Source: Lachnospiraceae bacterium
GTDB taxonomy: Bacteria; Bacillota; Clostridia; Lachnospirales; Lachnospiraceae
DNA length: 64,000 nucleotides
NCBI GenBank assembly: GCA_016294075.1
Contig: JAEDCQ010000009.1
Coordinates: 1-64,000 of the forward strand
Direction: 5' to 3'
Shown here: positions 16,752-24,637 of the stretch, piece after piece
Numbering within the stretch: position 1 is the stretch's first letter
Layout of the letters: each line of letters opens with the position of its first letter
The notes under the pieces: model-generated
What the model saw: the letters and a program-made list of their open reading frames with translations, nothing else
What the model was told of the DNA's origin: nothing
Databases searched by the model: none
Position numbers and translations under genes: made by a program

Positions 16752-17435
16752 TTATCCTTCACATAAATGTCGTAAAACCGGATTTGCCGGATTCAGACAA
16801 ATGTTTATCTCTTTTTTTGTCACCGGATGCTGCCATATCAACCGGTGTGCACACAATACCGGAACTCTTGCATTTAATTCTTTTCCGAAAGAAATGCTTT
16901 CCGAAGAGCCGTACTTTACATCTCCAATCAAAGGATGTCCGTTATGGGAAAGCTGTACACGAATCTGGTGATGCCTGCCCGTAAGAAGTTGAATCTCCAA
17001 AAGCTGCATTTTACCCAAGGTTGCTTTTACTCGGTAACGAAGAGCTGCCTTCTTCCCGTTTGCATCCGATTCCGGAACAACCCGGGAAAGATTGCTGCGC
17101 TTATCCTTTATAAGATAATCTGTTAATTGGCCGTCCGGCCTGTCCATATGACCGTAAACGACCGCATAATAATATTTTTTCATCGTTCCGCTTTTAAGCT
17201 GCTCAGTCAGTCCTGCTGCCGCTTTTGCATTTTTTGCAAACAGAACAATACCCTCTACCGGCTGGTCCAAACGATTAATCACCGCAGTATACGGATTGCT
17301 TATTCCTGTTTCTTTACTGATGAAATTTTTTACTTCGCTGACCAAATCACATTCCCCTAATCGGGCGGTCTGCGTTGCAAGCCCTGCCGGCTTATGAATT
17401 ACAATCTGTTCCTTATCCTCATACAAAATTTTCAT
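16752..17435 (-). CDS. RluA-family RNA pseudouridine synthase
   Basis: This enzyme isomerises uridine to pseudouridine in rRNA or tRNA. The 227-aa protein is a minimal RluA domain. The catalytic segment is INRLDQPVEGIVLFAKN, in which the usual HRLD is NRLD with the catalytic Asp retained. Other family blocks are KYYYAVVYG and LTGRHHQIRVQLSHNGHPLIGDVKYG, with a CAHRL motif near the end. There is no N-terminal S4 domain, so target specificity cannot be called. It lies 3 nt downstream of pepD, probably co-transcribed. Confidence 0.88.
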   Translation of the reverse strand: MKILYEDKEQIVIHKPAGLATQTARLGECDLVSEVKNFISKETGISNPYTAVINRLDQPVEGIVLFAKNAKAAAGLTEQLKSGTMKKYYYAVVYGHMDRPDGQLTDYLIKDKRSNLSRVVPESDANGKKAALRYRVKATLGKMQLLEIQLLTGRHHQIRVQLSHNGHPLIGDVKYGSSESISFGKELNARVPVLCAHRLIWQHPVTKKEINICLNPANPVLRHLCEG

Positions 17436-17438
17436 GTA

Positions 17439-18878
17439 TTATGCTTTCATCCTTTTTAAGATTTCCAAAACAAATGCATATACTCTTTGTACCGACACAA
17501 TATTCATACTTTCACGAATTGTATGAATCTGTTTTAAATCAGGACCCAAAGATACACAATCAAGCCCCGGTATTTTACCTGCAAATATACCGCATTCCAA
17601 TCCTGCATGGACTGCTTCTATCTTCGGTTCTTTTCCGTACTGTTCTTTAAATACTTCTACCATTAACTCACGAAGCTTTGAATCCTTTTTATATTCCCAG
17701 CCCGGATAATCCCCTTCAACCTTCATGCTTCCGCCTAGGCTTGTAAGCAGAGTATTCATCCGACGGTTAAGCATTTCACGTTCACTGTCAACACTGCTTC
17801 GTACACAAAAAGAAAACCTTACAAAATCTTCATGTGTTTCCACAATTCCCATATTCAGAGAGGTTTGTACCAGCCCTTCTATATCCATGCTCATTTTCTG
17901 GACACCGTTTGGCAGACAGGTAAGCAGACAAATAACATTGTCTGTCGATTCCTGGTTCATTTTTTTCCCTTTTATATACGATACTTTTTCTACTATGATC
18001 TTTATATCGGAATCTGCGGCAAAATATTCATTTGCAAAAACGCTCTGCATCCGTTCAAGCGACTTTATTACCGCTTCTTCCGATTCACAAACAATTTCCG
18101 CCTGTGACTGAACGGGAATCGCATTATCCTTTAGTCCGCCACTTACGGAAATAATCTGCAGAGAAGCAGTCTTCTGTATATCCTGCAGCAGACGTCCCAT
18201 CAAAACATTCGGATTACTTCTTCCTTTATGAATTTCCACTCCGGAATGACCGCCCTTGCAGCCGGTGATTTTGATGCTGTAAGCCACTCCTTCATATTCC
18301 TCCGTCAGAACAGGCAGCCTGCAGTCTGCGGTATTTCCCCCGGCACAGCTTACGGTAAATATTCCTTCTTCTTCCGAATCAATATTAATCATCGTCTTTC
18401 CTTTTAAGCAGGATACATCCATACTTCCCGCTCCCAAAAGACCTATTTCCTCATCTACGGTAAATACGGCTTCGATTTTCGGGTGTGAAAGATTTTTATC
18501 CTCTAAGACGGCTAGTGCCATCGCAACGGCAATTCCGTCATCTCCTCCGAGTGTCGTATCCTTTGCCTTAACCTCTTCACCGTCAATATACAGGTCAAGG
18601 CCTTCTTTTTCCATGTCTTTAGAACATTCTGCAGACTTCTCACATACCATATCCAAGTGTCCCTGAATAATAACAGGCTCTGCATTCTCATATCCGGCAG
18701 AAGCTTCTTTTATAATAATTACATTATTATCTGTATCCTGATGATACTCAAGACCATTCTCCTTTGCAAAATCCACACAGAAATCGCTAATCTGCTTTGT
18801 ATTACGCGAACCGTGCGGAATGCCGCAAATCTTTTCAAAATAGTAAAATACCCGTTCAGGCTGTAAATGCTCCAACAT
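17439..18878 (-). CDS. pepD: Aminoacyl-histidine dipeptidase PepD (M20 metallopeptidase)
   Basis: This cytosolic di-zinc peptidase cleaves Xaa-His and other dipeptides. The 479-aa protein shows the M20 metal-site motifs in order: IIQGHLDMVC (about 73-82), LGGDDGIAVAMA, FTVDEEIGLLGA and INIDSEEEG. A C-terminal His motif follows in VHAGLECGIFAGK and DLKQIHTIRE. A lid/dimerisation domain is inserted in the middle, as in E. coli PepD. The length fits the family. It lies between a two-component system (about 30 nt after the response regulator stop, same strand) and the pseudouridine synthase. Confidence 0.92.
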   Translation of the reverse strand: MLEHLQPERVFYYFEKICGIPHGSRNTKQISDFCVDFAKENGLEYHQDTDNNVIIIKEASAGYENAEPVIIQGHLDMVCEKSAECSKDMEKEGLDLYIDGEEVKAKDTTLGGDDGIAVAMALAVLEDKNLSHPKIEAVFTVDEEIGLLGAGSMDVSCLKGKTMINIDSEEEGIFTVSCAGGNTADCRLPVLTEEYEGVAYSIKITGCKGGHSGVEIHKGRSNPNVLMGRLLQDIQKTASLQIISVSGGLKDNAIPVQSQAEIVCESEEAVIKSLERMQSVFANEYFAADSDIKIIVEKVSYIKGKKMNQESTDNVICLLTCLPNGVQKMSMDIEGLVQTSLNMGIVETHEDFVRFSFCVRSSVDSEREMLNRRMNTLLTSLGGSMKVEGDYPGWEYKKDSKLRELMVEVFKEQYGKEPKIEAVHAGLECGIFAGKIPGLDCVSLGPDLKQIHTIRESMNIVSVQRVYAFVLEILKRMKA

Positions 18879-18908
18879 AAATCTATACTCCCCTGATTAA
18901 ATCATTTT

Positions 18909-19598
18909 TTATACCTTAAATCTGTATCCCACACCCCAGATTGTTTCGATGTATTGAGGGTTTGCGGTATCAAATTCAATTTTCTCACGAATCTTTTTGA
19001 TATGAACGGTAACGGTGGCAATATCGCCGATAGAATCCATATCCCAGATTTCACGGAATAATTCTTCTTTCGTAAATACATGGTTCGGATTTTCCGCAAG
19101 GAATGTCAAAAGGTCAAATTCCTTTGTAGTAAATGCCTTCTCTTCTCCGTTAATATACACACGTCTTGCAGTTTTATCAATCTTTATACCGCGGATTTCA
19201 ACAATATCGTTTACCTTCTGATTTGTACTTACCAATCTGTTGTATCTTGCCATATGGGCTTTCACTCTTGCAACCAGTTCACTTGGGCTGAATGGCTTTG
19301 TCATATAATCATCGGCGCCCAGACCAAGACCTCTGATTTTATCAATATCATCCTTTTTTGCTGAAACCATTAAAATAGGGATATCCTTTTCTTCACGGAT
19401 TTTTTTACATACATCAAATCCGTCCATACCAGGAAGCATCAAATCAAGCACGATTAAATCAAAATCTTCTTTTAGTGCTTTTTCCAATCCCGTATCGCCT
19501 GCATTTTCAATTGCAACTTCAAAACCGCTAAGCTCCAGATAATCTTTTTCCAAATCTGCAATTGCTACTTCATCTTCAATAATTAATATTTTGCTCAT
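18909..19598 (-). CDS. OmpR-family response regulator
   Basis: This DNA-binding regulator is the output of the adjacent kinase. The 229-aa protein has a receiver domain with acidic pocket IEDE (7-10), phospho-acceptor Asp 52 (IVLDLMLPGMDG) and Lys in MTKPF (about 101-105). A winged-helix effector domain contains TKEFDLLTFLAENPNHVFT and IEFDTANPQYIETIWGVGYRF. The start was set at the ATG of MSKILIIEDE, because AGGAGGAG lies just upstream; this ribosome site is formed by the last codons of the kinase gene. Only one nucleotide separates the kinase stop from this ATG. Target genes are not evident. Confidence 0.93.
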   Translation of the reverse strand: MSKILIIEDEVAIADLEKDYLELSGFEVAIENAGDTGLEKALKEDFDLIVLDLMLPGMDGFDVCKKIREEKDIPILMVSAKKDDIDKIRGLGLGADDYMTKPFSPSELVARVKAHMARYNRLVSTNQKVNDIVEIRGIKIDKTARRVYINGEEKAFTTKEFDLLTFLAENPNHVFTKEELFREIWDMDSIGDIATVTVHIKKIREKIEFDTANPQYIETIWGVGYRFKV

Positions 19599-19599
19599 A

Positions 19600-21072
19600 C
19601 TACTCCTCCTGCGCATCTCTATATTTTCTTATTACAAAATGCATACATGTGCCTTCGCCTACTTTACTCGTTGCCCAGATATAACCACCGTGGTCTTCTA
19701 TGATTTTCTTTACAATTGACAATCCTATACCGCTGCCGCCCTGTGAGGAATTTCGGGAAGCATCCGTCCGGTAAAACCGTTCAAAAATATTGGGCAGGTC
19801 CTTCGCTGCAATTCCTTTTCCGTTATCCTCTATTTCTACCCGAATTGCGTCAACCTCATCCAACAGGCGGATATCAATTTCACCTTTTTCCTTATCAATA
19901 TATTTAATGCTGTTTCCTATAATATTGTTTATTACCTTCTTAAGCTGCTCCGGGTCCGCAATAATCTGTGTCTCGGATGATAAAAAATTTGAATAATTTA
20001 ACGTAATATTTTTGGATTCTAAATCTAATCCGACATCTTCTACACAATCATTAAAGTATTCCGTTACATTAATACGTTGGAAATGATACGGTATCCGATT
20101 GGAATCTATTCCGGAATAATACGTCAGCTCATTTATAAGGCGGTCCATTTCATTTGCTTTTGTATAAATTGTTTTAATATAGCGGTTCATTTTATCAGGA
20201 GTATCCGCCACACCGTCAATTATTCCTTCGACATATCCTTTAATGGAGGTAATCGGTGTTTTCAAATCATGTGTAATGTTACTGATAAGCTCCCTGTTTT
20301 CTTTTTCATTCTGGATTTTTTCTTCGGTAGATTCCTTCAGCTTAAGGCGCATGTCTTCATAACTTTTATATAGCTGCCCAATCTCTCCATTATTCTCTTC
20401 CGTTCTCAGTGCATAGTCAAAATCCCCTTTTGCAATACAGGACATTGCATGATTGAGCTGACGGATTGGATAGAATACACCTCTGTTAATCCATCGTGTT
20501 AACGAAATACTCGTAAATACCAGTACCAGCACAATAATAACAAATATTCGAAATACAAGATGACTGGAAATCACGTTATTTACCTGTGTAACAACAAATA
20601 AGCTCCCTTCCGAGCCATCCTTAAAATGAAAATCAAACTGCTTTACAATTTTGTTCAATCCTTTAAAGTAATATCCGGCTTCTGTTTCTTTATTTGAAAA
20701 TCCGTATGCAGGCAGTTTTTTTAACAGAGGGTCATTTTCATCGGAATTTCCCATATAAAATATATGGGTTCCTTTTCTGACAATAAGATAAGAAGCTTCA
20801 TCCTCAAGTTTTAAATTAACATCATTTAAATAATCAACATTTGCAAAACGGTCAGGATCAATTCCCAGCTGTGCTTCTATTTCATAATACGTTTCTTCTG
20901 CCAGCTCTGTTATTTCTGAAGCGTATTTTAAAGAGAAGTCCTTTAAAAATTCAATATCATTTCCTCGATACGATACCATTCCGTATAGAAAACCGAATGT
21001 AACCACTGTTAGTATAATCGGTAAAAATGTCAACGTTATAAATGTAATCGTCAATCTTTTCTTTAGATTCAT
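19600..21072 (-). CDS. Membrane sensor histidine kinase
   Basis: The 490-aa sensor has a membrane helix at about 8-30, an extracytoplasmic domain of about 130 residues and a second helix (about 170-190). A HAMP linker, the HisKA phosphorylation site ELISNITHDLKTPITSIKGY, and an ATPase domain follow, with N-box (KKVINNIIGNSIKYI), G1 box (IEDNGKGI) and G2 box (GGSGIGLSIVKKIIEDHGG). The kinase gene precedes its regulator, the reverse of the commonest order. A GTG one codon earlier is possible, but the ATG at 21072 has the better AGGAG spacing. The ligand is unknown; the external domain shows no motif recognised here. Confidence 0.92.
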   Translation of the reverse strand: MNLKKRLTITFITLTFLPIILTVVTFGFLYGMVSYRGNDIEFLKDFSLKYASEITELAEETYYEIEAQLGIDPDRFANVDYLNDVNLKLEDEASYLIVRKGTHIFYMGNSDENDPLLKKLPAYGFSNKETEAGYYFKGLNKIVKQFDFHFKDGSEGSLFVVTQVNNVISSHLVFRIFVIIVLVLVFTSISLTRWINRGVFYPIRQLNHAMSCIAKGDFDYALRTEENNGEIGQLYKSYEDMRLKLKESTEEKIQNEKENRELISNITHDLKTPITSIKGYVEGIIDGVADTPDKMNRYIKTIYTKANEMDRLINELTYYSGIDSNRIPYHFQRINVTEYFNDCVEDVGLDLESKNITLNYSNFLSSETQIIADPEQLKKVINNIIGNSIKYIDKEKGEIDIRLLDEVDAIRVEIEDNGKGIAAKDLPNIFERFYRTDASRNSSQGGSGIGLSIVKKIIEDHGGYIWATSKVGEGTCMHFVIRKYRDAQEE

Positions 21073-21096
21073 CACAGTTCTCCTTATTTTATATAC

Positions 21097-21105
21097 AGTA
21101 TACCA
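21097..21105 (-). promoter_or_regulatory. Extended -10 promoter for the kinase-regulator operon
   Basis: TGGTATACT on the minus strand (TATACT at 21097-21102) forms an extended -10 element 25 nt before the kinase ATG. No good -35 is seen. It is divergent from the perR promoter at 21166-21194. Confidence 0.5.
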
Positions 21106-21156
21106 CAGGTTTTACAGCTAAAAATAAAGCGATTGCAATTTTCTTATAAAAAATTG

Positions 21157-21194
21157 ATAAATTTATTGACTTTTCAATGAAAATATCTTAATAT
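21157..21194 (+). promoter_or_regulatory. perR promoter with possible operator
   Basis: TTGACT (21166-21171), 17-nt spacer and TAATAT (21189-21194) form a near-consensus sigma-A promoter 42 nt before perR. A perfect 10-bp palindrome ATAAATTTAT (21157-21166) abuts the -35. PerR/Fur boxes are AT-rich palindromes, so this could be autoregulatory, but it does not match the full 15-bp PerR box. Confidence 0.65.
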
Positions 21195-21235
21195 AACAAT
21201 ATCAGTAATGATTCCTATTTTGGAAAGGAGGGAAT

Positions 21236-21622
21236 ATGCCACTTAAATACAGCCGACAAAGAGAGGCCATTAAAAATTTTTTAATGACTCGGAAGGATCA
21301 TCCGACTGCTGATGTTGTTTACGAAAATGTCAGAAAAGAATTTCCAAACATCAGTCTCGGGACTGTGTACCGTAATCTTACTCTTTTATCTGATATGGGA
21401 GAGCTTTTAAGGTTACGGGTCGGAGATGGTATGGATCATTTTGATGCTACTACTACTCCGCATTATCATTTTATCTGCCGCAAATGCGGCCAGGTTATTG
21501 ATTTGGATATGAACAGCCTGGACACGATTAATGATATTGCCGGAACAAACTTCGGTGGTACGATTGAAGGACATGTAGCATATTTCTATGGTTCCTGTGC
21601 CTCCTGCACAAAACACTCATAA
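21236..21622 (+). CDS. perR: PerR-type peroxide-responsive repressor (Fur family)
   Basis: This 128-aa metalloregulator of the Fur superfamily has a winged helix at 1-70 (TADVVYENVRKEFPNISLGTVYRNL) and a dimerisation domain with two zinc CxxC pairs (C81/C84 and C121/C124). The regulatory-metal ligands that define PerR can be placed: H22, D70, H76, H78 and an Asp (D89, rather than the Glu of Fur) after CGQVI. Oxidation of His by Fe/H2O2 would release DNA. The next genes are a reverse rubrerythrin and a rubredoxin, the classic PerR-controlled peroxide-reduction genes of Clostridia. The group is transcribed head-on to replication. Confidence 0.9.
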   Translation: MPLKYSRQREAIKNFLMTRKDHPTADVVYENVRKEFPNISLGTVYRNLTLLSDMGELLRLRVGDGMDHFDATTTPHYHFICRKCGQVIDLDMNSLDTINDIAGTNFGGTIEGHVAYFYGSCASCTKHS

Positions 21623-21680
21623 GTTATTATTTTTTGTTGATACTATTAAAATGAATTAAATAAAAAAGGAGAGTATAATT

Positions 21681-22220
21681 ATGAAATTTGTATGTCAGGT
21701 ATGTGGTTATGTTCATGAAGGAGATTCTGCTCCTGAAAAATGTCCCGTTTGTGGAGTTCCTGCTGATAAGTTTACAGCACAGGGCGGCGAAAGAGAATGG
21801 GCTGCTGAACATGTTGTAGGAGTTGCTAAAGGTGTAAGCGAAGACATCATGGCAGACTTAAGAGCAAACTTTAGCGGAGAATGTACAGAAGTTGGTATGT
21901 ATCTTGCAATGGCAAGAGTTGCTCACAGAGAAGGATATCCGGAAATCGGATTATACTGGGAAAAAGCTGCCTGGGAAGAAGCTGAACATGCTGCTAAATT
22001 TGCTGAATTATTAGGTGAAGTTGTTACAGACTCTACTAAGAAAAACCTTGAACTAAGAATCGATGCCGAAAACGGAGCAACTGCAGGTAAATTTGACCTT
22101 GCAAAACGTGCTAAGGCAGCTAACCTTGATGCAATTCATGATACCGTTCATGAAATGGCTCGCGACGAGGCAAGACACGGTAAAGCATTCGAAGGACTTC
22201 TTAAGAGATACTTTGGTTAA
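21681..22220 (+). CDS. Reverse rubrerythrin (peroxide reductase)
   Basis: Rubrerythrins reduce H2O2 to water at a di-iron site. In this 179-aa protein the rubredoxin-like Fe(Cys)4 domain is at the N-terminus (C5, C8, C21 and C24), followed by the four-helix di-iron domain. That is the reverse of classical rubrerythrin and is the type known in clostridial oxygen/peroxide detoxification. The di-iron helices show ECTEVGMYL, EEAEHAAKF and DEARHGKAF with the expected Glu and His ligands. AAAAGGAG precedes the ATG. It lies 58 nt after perR; a hairpin (22254-22283) separates it from rubredoxin. Confidence 0.93.
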   Translation: MKFVCQVCGYVHEGDSAPEKCPVCGVPADKFTAQGGEREWAAEHVVGVAKGVSEDIMADLRANFSGECTEVGMYLAMARVAHREGYPEIGLYWEKAAWEEAEHAAKFAELLGEVVTDSTKKNLELRIDAENGATAGKFDLAKRAKAANLDAIHDTVHEMARDEARHGKAFEGLLKRYFG

Positions 22221-22253
22221 AAGTTTTTTTAACCACTTCTACTGTAAAATATC

Positions 22254-22283
22254 AGGGTATGTTAAACCACTTTGACATACCCT
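22254..22283 (+). terminator. Terminator/attenuator between rubrerythrin and rubredoxin
   Basis: AGGGTATGT (22254-22262) pairs perfectly with ACATACCCT (22275-22283) around a 12-nt loop, followed by CTTATTTCT. The tail is only moderately U-rich, so partial read-through into the rubredoxin gene is likely. Confidence 0.6.
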
Positions 22284-22333
22284 CTTATTTCTGATAAAAA
22301 TCATATTCCATTTAGGAAAGGAGCTAAAATACT

Positions 22334-22507
22334 ATGGACAAATATTTCTGTAATCCCTGCGGCTACACATATGATCCCGAAAAAGGTGATCCGGAACACG
22401 GTATTAAGCCGGGTACCGCTTTTGAAGACCTTCCGGATGATTGGGTATGCCCTGTTTGCGGTATTGACAAGAGCATGTTCATGCGTTGTCTTCCTAATTA
22501 CAACTAA
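22334..22507 (+). CDS. Rubredoxin
   Basis: This 57-aa gene encodes a one-iron electron carrier. It has the two Cys pairs C6/C9 (FCNPCGYTYDP) and C39/C42 (VCPVCGIDK), and the rubredoxin core GIKPGTAFEDLPDDWVCP. It would pass electrons from an NAD(P)H:rubredoxin reductase to the upstream reverse rubrerythrin. A GGAAAGGAG ribosome site stands 10 nt before the ATG. The protein ends MFMRCLPNYN, with an extra Cys (C52) beyond the four ligands. A strong terminator follows 17 nt after the stop. Confidence 0.95.
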   Translation: MDKYFCNPCGYTYDPEKGDPEHGIKPGTAFEDLPDDWVCPVCGIDKSMFMRCLPNYN

Positions 22508-22523
22508 ATATAACAATACATAT

Positions 22524-22556
22524 AAAGGGCAGACCTTCGCGGGTCTGCCCTTTTTT
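22524..22556 (+). terminator. Intrinsic terminator of the perR-rbr-rub unit
   Basis: AAAGGGCAGACC (22524-22535) pairs with GGTCTGCCCTTT (22542-22553) around TTCGCG, and the stem runs into six T residues. It is a textbook terminator. Confidence 0.9.
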
Positions 22557-22633
22557 GCTCTGACAAAATATGCCCAAAAATATCCGGTTCTTACATGGAG
22601 TGTCTGTCATGATTGTTGCTCATAATATAATGG

Positions 22634-22795
22634 CTATGAACTCACACCCATAAAGGAATTGCGTACTAATAAGCCATATATACTAACCAGATATGTCTTT
22701 CCTACTCTTTTTCGTCCGTATACAGCTACAAACTGCGACCTACCGCTCTCATATAATTTATTTAATATAGCAATTTCTTGTTTGCGTCCTATCAT
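22634..22795 (-). pseudogene. Remnant of a P-loop ATPase (Arch_ATPase/DUF234-type)
   Basis: From an ATG at 22795 the minus strand encodes MIGRKQEIAILNKLYESGRS, followed by QFVAVYGRKRVGKTYLV. This is the start of the AAA-type ATPase family that begins with a FxGR(K/E)xE motif and a Walker A GRKRVGKT. After YLV the similarity ends abruptly, and the frame stops within 20 codons. The rest of the family's roughly 450 residues, including Walker B and the C-terminal DUF234-like part, is missing from the window. It is therefore a decayed fragment between rubredoxin and the CaCA exchanger. Intact members often occur in mobile or accessory loci of Clostridia. Confidence 0.75.
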
Positions 22796-22818
22796 AAATC
22801 TGCCCTCCAAGCAAATAT

Positions 22819-22860
22819 AATCAGCCGTGTAATATTTTTTTACACATTTCACGGCTGATT
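22819..22860. terminator. 11-bp inverted repeat, possible terminator
   Basis: AATCAGCCGTG (22819-22829) and CACGGCTGATT (22850-22860) pair perfectly around a 20-nt T-rich loop that contains a second nested GTGTAA/TTACAC pairing. It lies 67 nt downstream of the CaCA gene on the minus strand and just before the ATPase remnant. The tail (ATATTTGC) is weak, so its function as a terminator is uncertain. Confidence 0.45.
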
Positions 22861-22926
22861 ATCAAGCATTTTGATTTGCGCATATGTGAAAGGATGGTAA
22901 TTTCAAATATTCTATATACTTTTCTT

Positions 22927-23853
22927 CTACTGCATCAATAAGTACCCTAAATATCCGCTGTAGCATAACAGCATTATGATACCCCATTGTTTGCGCAGTG
23001 TCTTTGTCTTTGCAACACTAATCCATAGAAGAACGCCGGCAAAAACAGCAATAACTCCATCAAATAAGAAATCGGCTTCATAAATTACAGGTGCAATGAT
23101 AGACGTCGTTCCAATAACAAATAAGATATTGAAAATGTTGCTTCCGACAATATTTCCGATTGCAATATCCGCATTCCCTCTTTTTGCTGCAACAACACTT
23201 GTTACAAGCTCAGGCAATGATGTTCCGAGTGCAACTATCGTAAGACCGATAAAACGTTCACTCAGGCCAATCATATGTGCAATTTCTGTTGCACTGTCTA
23301 CCGTAACATCACTTCCCCATACAACCAGAACACCTCCCATAATCATAAACAGCATCAGCTTCCATACAGGACGTTTTTCGGTATCCCTTTCTTCCGCTCC
23401 CTTTTTAGCCAGAAAAAATAAATACACCAAATATGCCAGAAACAGAATCCACAAAATGACACCTTCTATTCTGGTTACATAGCCACCTGTCATGCCGAGC
23501 ACAATCAATACGATTGTAATAAGTATCATGTAGGGTATTTCATAACAAAAGGTTGTTCTCTGAATAACCATGGTTGCTATAATCGCAGAAATACCCAAAA
23601 TTATCAGGATATTTAAAATATTACTACCTACAATATTCCCGATGGCAATTCCTGCATTTCCTTTTATCGATGCGTTAATACTGACGGCTGCTTCCGGTGT
23701 ACTCGTACCCATGGCAACAATCGTAAGTCCGACAACCAATTGCGGAATCCCCAGCTTTCCTGCAATTCCCGAGCATCCGTCAACAAACCAATCCGCTCCT
23801 TTTACCAACATAAGAAATCCTATTGCCAATAACAGTATTTGTATCAGTATCAT
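22927..23853 (-). CDS. Calcium/sodium antiporter (CaCA family, YrbG type)
   Basis: This polytopic cation exchanger has 308 aa and about ten membrane helices arranged as two inverted repeats. Each repeat carries the signature alpha motif: GLTIVAMGTSTPEAAVSINA (about 43-62) and GLTIVALGTSLPELVTSV (about 203-220), each followed by GNAGIAIGNIVGSN/GNADIAIGNIVGSN. These residues form the ion-binding site in the Na+/Ca2+ exchanger superfamily. It would export Ca2+ or another cation using the Na+ or H+ gradient. A GGAGG site lies 6 nt before the ATG. A 47-aa membrane protein gene lies 32 nt upstream on the same strand. Confidence 0.92.
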   Translation of the reverse strand: MILIQILLLAIGFLMLVKGADWFVDGCSGIAGKLGIPQLVVGLTIVAMGTSTPEAAVSINASIKGNAGIAIGNIVGSNILNILIILGISAIIATMVIQRTTFCYEIPYMILITIVLIVLGMTGGYVTRIEGVILWILFLAYLVYLFFLAKKGAEERDTEKRPVWKLMLFMIMGGVLVVWGSDVTVDSATEIAHMIGLSERFIGLTIVALGTSLPELVTSVVAAKRGNADIAIGNIVGSNIFNILFVIGTTSIIAPVIYEADFLFDGVIAVFAGVLLWISVAKTKTLRKQWGIIMLLCYSGYLGYLLMQ

Positions 23854-23885
23854 GCATATCCTCCAACTTCTTTTTTAGCGATGTT

Positions 23886-24029
23886 TTAATTAAACATCGA
23901 TATTCCATAACGGATTTTACGGACAATTTTGTATCCGATTACCGCAAAAATAGACACAACAAGATAACCTGTCGTAAATACAGCAACAGCACTACCTACA
24001 ATTATTAATAAAAACATTCCAATATTCAT
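23886..24029 (-). CDS. 47-residue single-span membrane protein, unknown function
   Basis: The gene is not recognised. It encodes MNIGMFLLIIVGSAVAVFTT, then GYLVVSIFAVIGYKIVRKIR and YGISMFN. This gives one long or two close hydrophobic segments (about 4-35) followed by a basic tail, which places the C-terminus in the cytoplasm. GGAGAGAG lies 3 nt before the ATG. It is 32 nt upstream of the CaCA antiporter gene with no terminator between, so both are probably on one message. A role as a small partner of the exchanger is possible but unproven. Confidence 0.6.
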   Translation of the reverse strand: MNIGMFLLIIVGSAVAVFTTGYLVVSIFAVIGYKIVRKIRYGISMFN

Positions 24030-24051
24030 ATTCTCTCTCCATCACGTTTTT

Positions 24052-24081
24052 TGTACTCAAATAAACCTATGTTTCCATAGG
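24052..24081 (-). terminator. Weak terminator after the gene at 24108
   Basis: CCTATG and CATAGG (24066-24071 with 24076-24081) form a 6-bp hairpin around a 4-nt loop. On the minus strand it is followed by TTTATTTGAG. It stands 27 nt after the stop of the hypothetical gene. Confidence 0.4.
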
Positions 24082-24107
24082 CAGGATACTCTTATCTATG
24101 CGTGATG

Positions 24108-24512
24108 TTATACTTTTTCTCCATCCTGATTATGGATGTAGTTAAGAATAGCAATCGAATACAGCATTTCATAGTACAATCTGTTTTCTTTTGCCGATAA
24201 GTAAAAATGGAAATTCTGCGGAAGACTATCCGCTCCTGAAATAAGAGGCATAAACATATGCCTCTCTCTGATATTATTTCTTTCTTCCTGCCTTTTTGCA
24301 AGTCTTATGGAAAAGAGAACCTCTTTCTGACTGAGCGTCTCTGTTTTACAGGCAGATACACTCTCAAAATCATTCCCATAAACCTGAAGCACTTTTTCTT
24401 CTTTACACGAAAAATAAGAACCTGCCGGTATTTTTTCCTGACAAATTCCTGAAATCATAATCACTGAAATTATTATCAGATATATTATATTATGACTTCT
24501 GACCCTTTTCAT
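24108..24512 (-). CDS. Hypothetical membrane-anchored or secreted protein
   Basis: No family is recognised. From the ATG at 24512, 134 aa are encoded. A basic start MKRVRSHN is followed by a hydrophobic stretch (about 9-24, IIYLIIISVIMISGIC), consistent with a signal peptide or single anchor. The Cys near its end is not in a clear lipobox. The remainder is hydrophilic with many Arg/Glu (RLAKRQEERNNIRERH) and ends in a Tyr-rich segment YYEMLYSIAILNYIHN. Upstream in-frame ATGs at 24572 and 24536 lack ribosome sites. Neighbours (RNA methylase, exchanger) give no functional clue. Confidence 0.55.
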   Translation of the reverse strand: MKRVRSHNIIYLIIISVIMISGICQEKIPAGSYFSCKEEKVLQVYGNDFESVSACKTETLSQKEVLFSIRLAKRQEERNNIRERHMFMPLISGADSLPQNFHFYLSAKENRLYYEMLYSIAILNYIHNQDGEKV

Positions 24513-24637
24513 ATCAATTCCCAACGCTTCCTGCATTTTACAAATTTTTAATCCGAATAAAAAATTATTCAATCGGGATTATTATTCTCGTCATTTTATC
24601 AAAAGCTTTTTTAAGAGTCAATTTTATCTGCCAATTC

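Noticed and set aside
17725..18111. Long antisense frame within pepD
   Set aside because: Mirrors the codon pattern of pepD; no ribosome site or homology.
22508..22926. Possible complete mobile element between rubredoxin and the exchanger
   Set aside because: No transposase or integrase, no target-site duplication; only an ATPase fragment and one inverted repeat.
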